From Muricea muricata (taxonomy: Eukaryota; Cnidaria; Anthozoa; Malacalcyonacea; Plexauridae), in NCBI GenBank assembly GCA_963855995.1, contig OY979716.1, forward strand, positions 87,390,173-87,454,172: a stretch of DNA of 64,000 nt. Direction: 5' to 3'. Position numbers and translations under genes: made by a program. The notes under the pieces are model-generated. The model worked only from the letters and a program-made list of their open reading frames with translations. It was not told the DNA's origin and did not search any database. Of the stretch, positions 53,843 to 64,000 are shown in pieces (the first letter of the stretch is position 1; the number at the start of each line of letters is the position of its first letter).

Positions 53843-55241
53843 AGTGTCCTCTTTCTTTGTTTCATCACTACCCTCGCTACAAGTTAGTGTCTCCTCTTCT
53901 TTGTACAGTAAAGGTCTGAAATAAAAATATAAAAATGTCAGTAACACTGAACATTCAGCATTTGCAATTGAGGTAGTAAAGTATCATAGGCATGTGAGGG
54001 GAATTTCCAAACAGGTTAGCCATTTGTTTTACAAAAGGGCGGGAAATTGGTCAACTGATTTTTTCAAGTCAAATGGCTGGGTGTTCATGTATGTCCAGGG
54101 ACATATGAGGCTTTGGATAGTGCTTTGTCCTTACCATGCATATGACAGGCTCTTAAACCAGGAATCCTAGGCATAACTAATTTATCCTATTACTCCTAAC
54201 ACGTAACTTTGTTTTATTGCCAATGACCCACAGGTTAAATGCATTTGAATATTTGATACAGTGATACATCATCACATTATATGGACATCCCTATATAGTA
54301 TGATACATATATTGATAAAAACAGTTGATTTGTGAGAAGATAATAGTCGAATTTGAATTTCCCTTCTGACACTCTCTGTTTTTGATTGGATACAAAAGAA
54401 GTTGTCACATTGGCAGCTTTGGACAATCGTATATATTTCCTATTCCAAAATTGTGTCTATATATTATTTGTCATGAAACTCATAACTGTTTTATGTCGGA
54501 CAAACATGTGCGGTTTCATATTTCAAAGCCATAAATACGACACATGAAAAGTTTAACATAAAAAAGCCTCAGTTATTTTATACTGATTTTACACACCATG
54601 AGAGCGAAGATGTTAGTAAACCCTCGGGTAAACGTTCGGGCGACAGTCAACGTTTAGTTGTTGTAGAGGTTACAGATATAAAAATGAAAAATACAACCGG
54701 CAAGTTCGCGTCTCGAGAGTATAGAACTTTTCAAAAACATTGCTACAAAGAGATAGAAGACATATTCACTTACTTGGTGATGGTATTAATATGTGGCCTC
54801 ACTTCCAAGCCGTGAAATTGTAGCCTCAACTGATGTCTCGACTGTCTCATGCATATTACTAGTCTGCGTAAGCAAGTGTCTGAATGAAAAGACGCAAAAC
54901 TATCAGGAAACATTATAGTTCCTTACCATATGAAATTGGCAACTTTCATGTATTGTTAATTAATCAAGTTCTTACCACAAAGCCTGTTTTGTCACTTTGA
55001 GGCTTCTGCAGCTTCGAACGAATCTAACAATATTTGCGCAACATCCGCATCTGTTTTCAGAGCGTGCTTGTCTTTAAATTCCCGCCGTCTAGGAAACAAT
55101 TCATATAAGTAGATTCTAGACGACCCTCTTTTGGCATAGTAATCCTTTCTGCATGCAGTTTAAGCACGATTTGTGCTCGAACTCGTAGGATTTGAGCTTG
55201 AAACTTCGCTATCGCTCCTCTTAGATAAAATTTCCGCAATG
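53843..55241 (-). pseudogene. Possible minus-strand exons of an unknown gene
   Basis: Three exon-like patches on the minus strand. At 55240-55010: NPTSSSTNRA, a stop, then DYYAKRGSSRIYLYELFPRR and KTDADVAQILLDSFEAAEAS. At about 54880-54776: either LVICMRQSRHQLRLQF... or, in another frame, HLLTQTSNMHETVETSVEAT. At 53918-53843, after an acceptor (TTTTATTTCAG): PLLYKEEETLTCSEGSDE then a stop. The last two join in phase (ITK|PLLYK), but the first does not join cleanly to the second. No family is recognised; chance is not excluded. Confidence 0.25.
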
Positions 55242-55261
55242 AATAATAATTAGTTATGGTG

Positions 55262-56040
55262 GAATACTAGAAGACTGGGGAGAATGCTATTGTTTGTAGG
55301 TGCCGGAAGTAAACAAAGAATGGAAAACTGGTGCATGCGCAGATGCGACTGTAACCTATCTTTAAGCTTTGTGTTTAAACTTCAGTAAAATTACAAGTTT
55401 TGGCTGCGCGTCTTAAATATAAGTAACAATTTGGAAGTTTAAACAATGGACAGAGCGATTTTTTGGGCCCATTTTGTAATTTTCAACAAAATTATCACAA
55501 TAATAATTGAAATTTTATTTCTTAATCTTTCCCCCAAACATTTTTTTCATCTTAATACTACCATTAAACAAGAAAAATAAAACAAAGTACTTTTAGGAAA
55601 AAAATGAGAAGTAATTGAACTTTCAATTACAATAAACAAACAACTTCAATGTAGCTACATAGATCTAGTCAAGTACAGTTGCTTTAAAACAAATTTGCCA
55701 GCAACAACGTGTAATACGAAATCAGCACAGATTAAGTGGTTATACCTGTTTATTTTCCCATTTAACATTCACCCTTTCACAAACCATAAACGCCTGCTTC
55801 ATTCCAAAATTGCCATATCAACATTGTAGATGCTTTCGATTTACGAAAAGTGTTGTGAAGATTCCACCACTACTATTTATTTTTTAATAGGACTGCTTTT
55901 AAATAACAAAATTCAGCCACTTAATCGTTTTAAATTGAATATTTTGCCACCATTTGCATAAAAAACAAATTCCTTCGTTTTCGCGCAAGGGATGACGGTA
56001 TTTTTGAGCGCTGAATACTCGATTTTCTGTCAAATCTCCT
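55262..56040. other. Non-coding stretch
   Basis: Nothing supported. Confidence 0.5.
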
Positions 56041-57080
56041 CTTAAGGCCGGTTTACACTATCAAAGTTTCTTTGATATAAGTATAGTGTGACAAAAGTGT
56101 GTGACAGTGTAAACACCTTTCAAATGCTTTCAACCAAGACTGAAGAACTTTGACCGAAGTTCAACGTCTCCTACTTTTGAGCAGCTTTGATCACAGAACT
56201 TCAAAAGACCGCCATTTGGTGGGATAATGGATTTTGCGAGACCTTTACGTGGACGTTAAGAGCGCGCGAAATTTCCTTCATTTTCAACGGTAAGAAAATG
56301 TCAGCTGAAAAGGAACACAAAATTATTGAAATTCGGGTATTTCTGCCAATAAAAAACAAAAAACTAAAAAAGCAGGTACCGAAGTTGAATATAAATGGAC
56401 TGATAAGCAAGTGGAGGCACTTATTTGCGAATGGGCAGGCGAACCTTGCCCCTATAATGTTGCTCATGCAGACTATATGAAGAATGATAAAAGGCTCAAT
56501 GCAGAAAAACGAATTGTTGCCACTCTCAACGAAAATATGAACCCTGAAGACACTCAGATAACTGGTAAGATATTACTGAAACATGAAATATATACTTTTT
56601 TAGAAATAGCTATTATTAAACTTATACTAAAATGTCTTTCTGAGTAACATTTTTAATACATGTCATATCATAGACGTTTTTAAATCATTGAAATTATGTA
56701 TTTAAAACAATTTTGTAATTAATTTTCTACAGTTAAAGATTTAAAGAAGAAAATGAATGGTTTGAGGACTTATCACCGATCACTTTGGAATGCTATGCAA
56801 CATTCAAAAAAGAGTGGTACTGGATCTGAAGATGTTGTGAAGCCTACCTGGCAGTTCTTTGACCATTTAAGGTTTCTCAATGACCACTATCAAGCCCGAG
56901 AAACCACATCAAACATCCCAAAGAGGGATGTGGATGACAAGATAGCTGACACAAGTAAAGATGAATATCAGCCATACCTACCAAGTCTCACGCCCACGGC
57001 GTGTGACACACGCCTCAGCGTTTAATCTCACGCTCACAGGCCCAACATTTGTTTTCTCACGCCTCGGTTTTATTTTGTTT

Positions 57081-57680
57081 ACCAACCACTGTAGTTACAC
57101 CTATGCAATCACATTACGCTAGTATTATATCCTAATATGTTCATTTATACGTGCAAGTTGGTTCTAGAAGTTCTGTGGACTATTCTGAAACATTATACGC
57201 TAGCTTCGCCCAGATTTTAATCGCTTATCAGCATAATTGTGTCAACACGCCTTTAATAATCTTAACACCTATCTTAATTGTTTTTTCGCTTCACCTTAAG
57301 TGCTAGACTATAAGAACTACGTAAAAACACATGTACAAAATGTAGCAACCAGACAATACTCACTGGAGCGTGAACCAACCACTGTAGTTACGCCTATGCA
57401 ATCACATTACGCTAATATTATATCCTAATATGTTCATTTATACGTGTAAGTTGGTTCTAGAGGTATCTGTGGACTATTCTGAATATTCTGAAACATTAAA
57501 CTCTATTAGGAAGTAGCTTCGCCCAGATTTTAACCGCTTATCAGCGTAACTGTGTCAACACGCCTTTAATAATCTTAACACCTATCTTAATTGTTTTCTT
57601 GCTTCACCATAAGTGCTAGACTATAAAAGCCATGTAAAACACAAAATGTAGTAACCAGACAAATACCCACTGGAGCGTGA
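57081..57680 (+). repeat. Tandem duplication (293 and 307 bp) upstream of the hAT gene
   Basis: Units 57081-57373 and 57374-57680 both start ACCAACCACTGTAGTTAC and end ACTGGAGCGTGA. They differ by scattered substitutions and small indels (about 90% identical). The second unit ends 40 bases before the transposase ATG. Confidence 0.9.
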
Positions 57681-57719
57681 ACTTGCAGTCTCGCAGTCTC
57701 AAACATTATTTATGTAAAT

Positions 57720-60523
57720 ATGGCGGATGCCAGCAATGTTGATTCTGAATCACATAGTGACTGCGACATAAATGATGCGGAAACTTCGAGTCCGTCAAAA
57801 CGACAGAAATTAATGTCAGCAAGAAAGAATAGTGGAGCTGCCAGATATAAATCCAAATTTAATCCAGAATGGAAAAGAAATATTCTTTTATTGTCGAAGT
57901 GAAAAATGATAAGCACAGTTTTCACGGTACTGTCTGCAAACGTGATATAAGCTGTGGTCACATGGGTCTTTCCGATGTTGAGCGACACATTGGTAAAGCG
58001 ATGCACCAAAAAAATGCCAAGCTGCTAGAACACAGACTACTCTTTCCTTTCCAGCGTCATCGAGTCCACTAGCCGAAAAGGTAACTATTAGTACCTGTAA
58101 ATCCCAGCTCTATGGCGATTGGTTGTTAGTGGAATGCTAAAATATTTTTTTTCTTCTTTACATTAGGTCATACGTGCTGAGGTGAAGGTGGCTATGATGC
58201 TTGAACAACACAACATTCCTTTTGCATTAGCCGATGAACTGACACCACTATTTCAAGATATCTTTTCAGACAGTGAGACTGCAAAGAATTTCTCATCAAG
58301 AAGAACCAAAACAGCTTGCATGATTAATGGTGCTATTGCCCCCTTCTTTCTGGAACGCTTGCTTGAACATATAAGAAGAAACCCATTCTCGCTTGCTGTT
58401 GATGGATCCAGCAACTCTGATGTTGAAAAAATGAACCCACCTACTGTTCGAATTTTTGACGTCAATCGTGGAAGCGTGTGCCCTCAATTCTTAGATATGT
58501 GCATGTCTTCTAGCCCGACGGCCCAAGGCATTTTTGCAAAAATGGAGGAAGCGATGACAACCCACAATATTCCATGGACAAACTGTGTTGGTTTAAGCGT
58601 GGACAACACATCGGTTAATATGGGCTGTAGAAATTCAATAAAGACGCGTGTTTTAGACAAGAACCCAGCAAACTATATTATGGGATGTCCGTGTCATATT
58701 GTGCACAATACGGCAGGAAAAGCTGCCGATGCTTTTGAGGAGGTAAAGTTTATGTTTAAAACTGCATTGAAAGATAAAACACCCAACGTGTTTGGTCAAT
58801 ATGTGTTTGTTGCAAAAAAACAAACCCATTTCTTCTTTTTGCAGATATCAAAATTTAGTGTTGACGATCTAGTCATTGACATATTTTACTGGTTTGACAA
58901 AAGTACAAAGCGAAAAGCTGACTTGGTGGAATTCTGTTCCTTTTGTGACATTAACTACTGAAAAATTATCAAACATGTAAACACAAGATGGTTAAGCCTT
59001 GAGTGCGCTGTTGGCAGGGTGCTGGCACAATTTCCTGGCCTGAAGAGTTATTTTCTATCTAAGGGTGTTTATTTTTTTTTTATTTTAAACTACTCATTTA
59101 ATCTAACAATTGTTTATTTTAACCTTGTTTATTGAACTTATTCATTTCATATTACAGACAAAAACGATGCTAGGTTTAGAAGACTACATTCCCGATTTCA
59201 AGATCCCATGACGGAAGTGTATCTATTATTCTACCAAACAGCCCTTCAAACCTTTGTTCATTTTAATATGTTTCTCCAACGTGAAGATCCTGTGATACCA
59301 GTTATTTATGAGCAAACTAATTCATTCTTACAGAAGCTTGCTAGCAAGTTTCTGACAGTACAAACTATTAAGGCAGCAAACGGAGATTACACTACTCTTC
59401 AATTCAAGGAACCAGCTGTGCAACATGAAGGTAATATAGAAGTATAACGAATAAATTTTCAACTAATACAGCAGTTCAATTTTACAGTTTACGTTTTGTA
59501 TTGAAACCTTTACAGTATGTGGTTATGTCAGCTAGATTATACTTCTATCATAGATAATGGTTTGTTTGTGGGAATGACAACCAAAACACGTCTGCGTCAA
59601 CTGTTTGATGATGGAGATATCAGTGAAGCTCAGCGAAATACTTTCTACAAGAGTGTACGTGCATTCTACGTTCGAGCTATGGAATATGCAACAAGTAATC
59701 TACCGTTAAACGATGAACTGTTGAAGAATGCCAGGTTTCTTGATTTCCATAGTAGAGAGAGTGCTAGTATTTCCCAAGTTGAATATTTCGTGAACAGGTA
59801 AATTAATTAAAGAATATGATGTTACCATAGGCAGCCCAATTCAGTGTGTAGTTTCATATAGAGATCAGTACGCACACTTCATAATATATTATGTATGAAG
59901 TGTGCGTACTGATCTCTATATGAAACTACACACTGAATTGGGCCACCTATGATGTTACATTGCACAGTTGAGGGCTGTGACTGCTCAGTGTTCCACTAAC
60001 TCTCATACAAAACACTCTCTCCATGTTTCTTGCTTTTCTACTTATTAGGTATGTCAACTTTTTGGGTTGGAACTCGCCTGAGCAAATAGATAATTTGTCA
60101 GAGGAATTTGTTGAGTTCCAGTTGCTCAACGATAATGATATACCAAAAGAAACTTGGGATAAAGCAACTGTTTCAGTGGACGAAGATGAGAAATGCTATC
60201 ACAGAATGGACTTTCTTTGGCAGTACATCTCAACCATGAAGACACCAGACCATACGCCACGCTTTTTGATGCTCTCTAAAGTTGCTATGTTGGTTCTTGT
60301 GATCCCTCATTCTAATGCTGAAGAAGAGCGCGTTTTTTCTATGGTAAGAAAGAACAAGACCGCCTTTCGACCAAGTCTGGACCCGAAAGGAACGCTTTCC
60401 AGCATTTTAACCATTAAATTAGGTCAGGATAAACCTTCTCATCAGTTCGAACCAACAAAAGAAGTTCTTAAGAAAGCCAAATCCGCTACTTGGAATTATA
60501 ATCGAGGACACATGTCACAATAG
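57720..60523 (+). pseudogene. hAT transposase, multi-exon, nearly complete
   Basis: Starts MADASNVDSESHSDCD. A frame change near 57875 leads into a BED-like zinc finger (FIVEVKNDKHSF, CKRDISCGHMGLSDVERHIG). The next exon (from about 58167) has MLEQHNIPFALADELTPLF, NPFSLAVDGSSNSD (catalytic Asp), CVGLSVDNTSVNMG and GCPCHIVHNTAGKAADAFEE. Further exons give VNTRWLSLECAVGRVLAQF, SRFQDPMTEVYLLFYQTALQ, MTTKTRLRQLFDDGD and YVNFLGWNSPEQ. The last has the dimerisation block PHSNAEEERVFSMVRKNKTA and ends at TAG 60521-60523. A MITE sits in the intron before the last exon. Damage: the shift near 57875 and a stop near 58960. hAT enzymes excise with hairpin formation at the flanks. Confidence 0.85.
59826..59951. 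mobile_element. 126-bp palindromic MITE, same family as 13610-14378
   Basis: CATAGGCAGCCCAATTCAGT at the left and its inverted copy ending GGGCCACCTATG at the right, almost perfect across its length. ATGTTAC flanks both sides (59819-59825, 59952-59958). It lies in an intron of the hAT transposase gene. Confidence 0.93.
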
Positions 60524-61236
60524 AATAGTTATCATAGCCGTAAACGTTGTCCTCATAATTATATTAGTGTGATTTAGAACTGTGTTATTGTTATTTTTGT
60601 TAAAATAAAGAGCTGACAAGCAATATTAATGATAATTTGGTGTGTTGATCGTCTATTGCAGTAGTGCATCATTCAAAAGCAAAGTTAGTCCGAATAAGTT
60701 ATGCTTTAATGAGAGTCACAGACTTAGTCACACTTTGACTGGCAGCTTACATAACTAGCACGTCATAACCTTGCCAGTCTCACGCCCAGTTCCTTCTCCA
60801 CCTTGGCAGCTATGTATCAGCCTGGTTCTGAGTTTATCTATATTGTAAATAATCCACCTTTAGAAAAGTCAAGAAAGAAGTGGAAACAAAGTCAAGAAGA
60901 TGAATTAATAAAAAAATCTCTAGAAATTCTTAGTGCACCACCACCACCTCAAAAAGAGTCAAATCCTGATATGCTCTTTGGAGAATTAATTGGTCATAGT
61001 TTATCTGACATTGAGGATAAGCAAAGATTTGGTAAAGTTGCAAATTCAAAAATTTTGTTCAGCTACAGTCATCAGGAAGCTTCATCAAGTTTCCCTCATC
61101 AACCTATATCACCCGTTGAAATACATTCCCCTTTTCATTACAATACTTGATAAGTATTTTTTCTTAAGAAATGATTTTCTCATTTTAAGAAAACTTCTTA
61201 AATTAAGAAAATAAGTTTTCTTAAGAAATTGATTTT

Positions 61237-61669
61237 TTACTGTGCACTATCATCTCCTGATATAAGTTTTCGAACATTTGCGTTAGCAATACCATAACTT
61301 TGACGATTTTCATGGTCGTCGTCGAAACGCCACAAATCTTTGTAGACTTCCAACATACTTTCACCTGTATTTTGGTAGACTTCTACACCTTGTACTTTAA
61401 TACTGAGTCGGTCGACAAGCAGTCTTCCAAGGTTGTTTAAAAACCAACTTTTTGTATTGCTGTTTGTAAATTTAAACGATATGGCCATCGTGTCCGGAAT
61501 AATACATTGGTTTGAATTTAATGCCGAAATACTGACATAGTAAATGTCTTCGGGTGTTGCTTGTGTTTTTAAAAGCGACAATACGATGAAATGTCTTTTT
61601 CCCCCTTATTTCTTTTGCAAGAACCGATGTTTTTTTGTAACCAACTGTTAATTCTTTACTTCTATTCAT
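61237..61669 (-). pseudogene. Polinton/Maverick-like major capsid protein fragment (candidate)
   Basis: On the minus strand, the N-terminal region starts at 61669 (MNRSKELTVGYKKTSV). A frame change around the T5C5 run at 61595-61604 leads to a second reading with DIYYVSISALNSNQ, NTKSWFLNNLGRLL, SIKVQGVEVYQNTGES and MLEVYKDLWRFDDD. Coding is cut at about 61236, so only the N-terminal part is present. The sequence resembles double-jelly-roll capsid proteins of animal Polinton/adintovirus-like elements as I remember them; I have not verified this by alignment. It directly follows the gene at 61676-62263 on the same strand, a virus-like gene order. Confidence 0.45.
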
Positions 61670-61675
61670 ATTTAT

Positions 61676-62263
61676 TTAGTATTTTTTTTCATACAACATA
61701 TACGCCCAACCAACGGCTAACAACCATAAATTTTTTGATAAAAATCGAACAGCATTTGCACTTAACGTTAATAGTTTTTCTGCTAAATTGAAAAGATTAC
61801 CAATAACAGGTGCTGCTTTTTCACCTAATTTTGCAAGTGATTTAGCAAATTTACTTGTTGCCTGTGCACCTTTTTTTATAACGGTTCGTGCACCCATGAC
61901 GATAGTTGTTATAATACCCGCAAACTGATACAGCAACAACAGAAATGCCACCAAGGTTTTTTTACTCCATCGTTTAAATCTTTCGAATCGAGTTAGATTG
62001 TTATTTCGCGCTTCTTCTTCTACAATATTTTGTACTATTTCACTTTCAGGACGTTGGTTTCTTCGTAATCTTATTTCGTCTGCTTTTAAAACGCAAACGT
62101 CTGCCATTTCTTCATACAACCTGGATTTTAATTCGTTAGGTTCATCTCTTGTAAGGTTTCTAAAATATTCCTCCTGAACTTTTAAACCCTCGTTAACGAG
62201 GTTATGATCTGCCGTTTTTGTAATCCCTCTAAATTCTCTAATTTTTTCCTTATCTATGGTCAT
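61676..62263 (-). CDS. Polinton-associated membrane-type protein (candidate)
   Basis: An intact 195-residue reading. The N-terminal 100 residues are charged and helical (DKEKIREFRGITKTADHNLV, EYFRNLTRDEPNELKSRLYE). The C-terminal half has a hydrophobic segment at about 105-125 (TLVAFLLLLYQFAGI), a basic amphipathic stretch (KKGAQATSKFAKSLAKLGEK) and a second hydrophobic segment near the end (LWLLAVGWAYMLY). This layout resembles small membrane-active virion proteins coded next to capsid genes. Its stop is six bases from the start of the capsid-like gene. A TATATAG motif lies about 140 bases upstream (about 62400). Function is inference from context. Confidence 0.45.
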   Translation of the reverse strand: MTIDKEKIREFRGITKTADHNLVNEGLKVQEEYFRNLTRDEPNELKSRLYEEMADVCVLKADEIRLRRNQRPESEIVQNIVEEEARNNNLTRFERFKRWSKKTLVAFLLLLYQFAGIITTIVMGARTVIKKGAQATSKFAKSLAKLGEKAAPVIGNLFNLAEKLLTLSANAVRFLSKNLWLLAVGWAYMLYEKKY

Positions 62264-63002
62264 GCTACGCGTTTCTATTTCAGCAACCTTTTCATCTATG
62301 AAACTTTCTAAATTTCAATCCTGTTTTGTAACACCAAATGCAAAAGATCCGCATCGACACTTATATCAGGAGACAAAAAAATCGAACTTTGACACCAGCG
62401 CTATATAACAATGGAGCATGCCGTTTTACAGTCTTTCCTCCAGCTCGAGTGGTATTTGATAGTCCAAGTTTAATTATTTGGTGAGTATTTTCAGGGATTT
62501 TATTGCTCTTTTTTACTAAATATAAACAAAGCCTATTTATAGTATATACACACAGGCTGTATTACGCTATACCATAGTATGTAAAATCTGACTGGTTTTC
62601 TTGATAAGGGAATTTAACCACGCACAATATTTAAATTATTAAATGGCATACTATAAAATGGAAAGGCAACTGGCTTGTCGTTACTTGATCATTTTATTAA
62701 CCTTTTAAATAAGCTTATATATGAAACAAGGAGAAAGTGTAGTGGTCAATATACAAATGTATTCTTTTAATATTTCTCTACCTTCCATTATATGTTGATC
62801 GGCTATTGTTTTTCAAACCAGTTTTGTAAATTGTAATGCGTGTTAATCTTGACGTTATTTCAACTATCCTTGGAGGATTTATTTATTTTAGTTTAAAAGA
62901 AGTGTTAGTCTATCTTTTTTAATCGTTATTCTCATGATTTCGTTCTTTTAAAATCGTTTTTCCAATGATTTTGTTAAATATATTCCAATGCACTCTATTT
63001 AC
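62264..63002. other. Non-coding stretch
   Basis: Separates the minus-strand virus-like genes from the plus-strand OB-fold gene; possible promoters for both, nothing else seen. Confidence 0.5.
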
Positions 63003-64000
63003 ATGCAGCTCTCAAAGACACAAAATACTGAGGGTATGTCCATGGAGTCTTTGAATACTGTAATGGAGAAAGAAAAACAATCAGATTCACATGGTATGTT
63101 TACATGTAGTGCAGTGAGCCTGTGGTGACCTAACCCAAGAATAAAAACATCCAATTGTTCTGGTTTCTCAAGGAGGGCTGTTAATATTAAGGATGGGGAG
63201 CTGAGATGTATGTTGATATCCGTGATAAATGTGTTGCTAAATTAGCTATTCTTTCCTCTTTAGAAAAAACTATTTTAAAGGATGAACTGCACAGCCATGT
63301 ACACACGCTCTCTCCAGTTAAAAAAGCAGCAAAGGATGAACTGCACTGTTATGTACACACACTGTCTCCAGTTAAAAAAGCAGCAAGCTCTGGCAGACAA
63401 TACTTTCACTGCACACATCAAACTGAGACAAAAGCAGTGAGGGCTGTATGCTTTTCCCCAGAAAAGCATGATAAATTCCAGTCCAGTGAAAAGGGCAAAA
63501 GTCCATTAAAGCTTGAAAGTTGCAAGCCACCTCAGAGTGAAGGAGAAGACCTAATTGTCACCAGATTTACCAAGATAATACCATTAGCTTGTGACGAAAT
63601 AGCTTTTGAGTACTCAGATGAACCTACTCAGAAAACAAAGATAACCGACATCTCATCACTCAGCAAAATCGCCAAAGAACAATTAGTAACTTTGAAAGCT
63701 GAAGTTGCACAAATCTCAGGAGTGAAAAGTCTTTTAAAACATGACAATAGCCAACTACGAAAACAAGAGCTTGTCATCAGAGACACAGCCAGTTCCATCC
63801 AGCTTGTGCTTTGGAACGACTATGTTGAATCGCTAGAGCTTCACAAAACATGTATCTTGACCAACTTGAGGCTGAAGGACTCAAAGTTTGGTCGGTATGT
63901 AAATACTCCTAAATCACAAGAATTTACCTTTGAAGAATCCACACCATTCAGTGGACCTTTGGTACAACTTGAAGGTAATATTCAGCAACTCACAACATCA
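63003..64000 (+). CDS. RPA-like OB-fold protein, 5' part (runs off the window)
   Basis: Exon 1 is 63003-63093 (MQLSKTQNTEGMSMESLNTV...), ending in phase 1 at GGTATGT. The intron is 63094-63263. Exon 2 starts at 63264 and stays open to 64000. It has a duplicated 18-residue segment (KDELHSHVHTLSPVKKAA, then KDELHCYVHTLSPVKKAA), a possible N-terminal domain (GRQYFHCTHQTETKAVRAVC), and from about 63640 an OB-fold pattern: ISSLSKIAKEQLVTLKAEVA, KQELVIRDTASSIQLVLWND, CILTNLRLKDSKFGRYVNTP. OB folds of this kind bind single-stranded DNA. It is either a host gene or a transposon-encoded helper; similar proteins are frequent in cnidarian sets as I recall. No damage in the visible part. Confidence 0.6.
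63278..63385 (+). repeat. In-frame 54-bp tandem duplication in the OB-fold gene
   Basis: Units 63278-63331 and 63332-63385 differ at a few positions; 54 bp keeps the frame and duplicates 18 codons. Confidence 0.9.

Larger units (their letters stand above)
56997..60788 (+). mobile_element. hAT transposon inserted in the MADF gene
   Basis: AGTCTCACGCCCA occurs at both junctions (56984-56996, 60776-60788), consistent with the hAT 8-bp duplication plus neighbouring identity. TCTCACGC-type motifs also recur at 57026 and 57053, so part of the match could belong to the element. I could not define a clean terminal repeat. The element carries a tandem duplication upstream of its gene and a spliced transposase gene (57720-60523). 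Confidence 0.75.
56297..61147 (+). pseudogene. MADF-domain gene interrupted by a hAT element
   Basis: ATG 56297 reads MSAEKEHKIIEIRVFLPIKN. An A-rich run (56351-56372) shifts the frame to YKWTDKQVEALICEWAG and the MADF start. Exon 1 ends at 56564 (GTAAGA). Exon 2 from 56733 has DLKKKMNGLRTYHRSLWNAM, KSGTGSEDVVKPTWQFFDHL and RFLNDHYQAR. It breaks at about 56996 after YLPSLTP. Across the hAT element, coding resumes in the same frame (SLTPSSFSTLAAMYQPGSEF) with RKKWKQSQEDELIKKSLEIL and ends at TGA 61148-61150. MADF proteins bind DNA and accompany Harbinger transposases. The break is the inserted transposon; the A-run shift may be sequencing error. Confidence 0.75.
56045..61235 (+). mobile_element. 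Second Harbinger-like element, right side lost, split by hAT
   Basis: Starts with AAGGCCGGTTTACACTATCA, a typical Harbinger-like end, preceded by TTA. It contains a MADF gene (56297-61147) interrupted by a hAT transposon. No transposase and no matching right end are seen; a Polinton-like fragment begins at about 61236. Assignment rests on the end sequence and the MADF gene. Confidence 0.45.

Noticed and set aside
61237-62263. Complete Polinton/Maverick element
   Set aside because: No polymerase, integrase, ATPase or terminal repeats in the window; only two structural-type genes.
63275-63469. Minus-strand reading with repeated CCFFNW motif
   Set aside because: It is the shadow of the duplicated 54-bp segment in the plus-strand OB-fold gene.

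Overview
This is AT-rich animal nuclear DNA made almost entirely of transposable elements inserted into one another. Spliced genes with GT-AG introns, the element families (Mag-like Gypsy, Copia, CR1/L2-like LINE, Crypton, Harbinger with a MADF partner protein, Ginger, THAP-type P elements, hAT, Polinton-like) and intact target-site duplications point to an early-branching metazoan, most likely a cnidarian. That assignment is inference from family content. I see no convincing single-copy host gene, tRNA, rRNA or CRISPR array.

Layout. 0.2-6.65 kb: a CR1/L2-like LINE with a 2A-like motif near its N-terminus, split by a complete Gypsy element (829-5226, short LTRs, duplication ATATT). 6.65-8.2 kb: Crypton recombinase and THAP-domain relics. 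9.1-13.3 kb: an unrecognised decayed gene, small palindromic repeats and an unrecognised two-exon gene. 13.6-15.7 kb: a 769-bp foldback element, a palindromic MITE and a truncated Harbinger-type transposase. 15.86-36.61 kb: one Harbinger element whose MADF gene is split by about 17.8 kb of later insertions. These are bounded by helically phased ACATGT arrays (16193-33955) and include a 14-exon Ginger transposase gene with Ulp1 and PHD domains, several MITEs, and a complete P element (28010-33641) that carries an extra zinc-finger gene.

36.6-48.2 kb: a Harbinger MITE, a second and diverged P-like transposase relic, and a decayed unclassified DDE-like transposase gene. 48.2-52.7 kb: a complete Copia element (duplication TTAAA) with a primer site matching the anticodon arm of initiator tRNA-Met. 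52.7-56 kb: only faint exon-like signals. 56-61.2 kb: a second MADF gene interrupted by a nearly complete hAT transposon, which itself carries a 126-bp MITE. 61.2-62.3 kb: a Polinton/Maverick-like capsid-gene fragment and a neighbouring membrane-protein gene. 63-64 kb: the start of a spliced gene with an RPA-like OB fold, running off the window.

Nesting gives a relative chronology: LINE before Gypsy; Harbinger before the ACATGT-bounded element before the P element before a foldback MITE; MADF element before hAT before MITE. Most transposase genes carry stops or frameshifts. Many of the frameshifts lie in homopolymer runs, so sequencing error should be excluded before they are all read as decay. 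The P-element zinc-finger gene and the terminal OB-fold gene are uninterrupted as far as they can be read.
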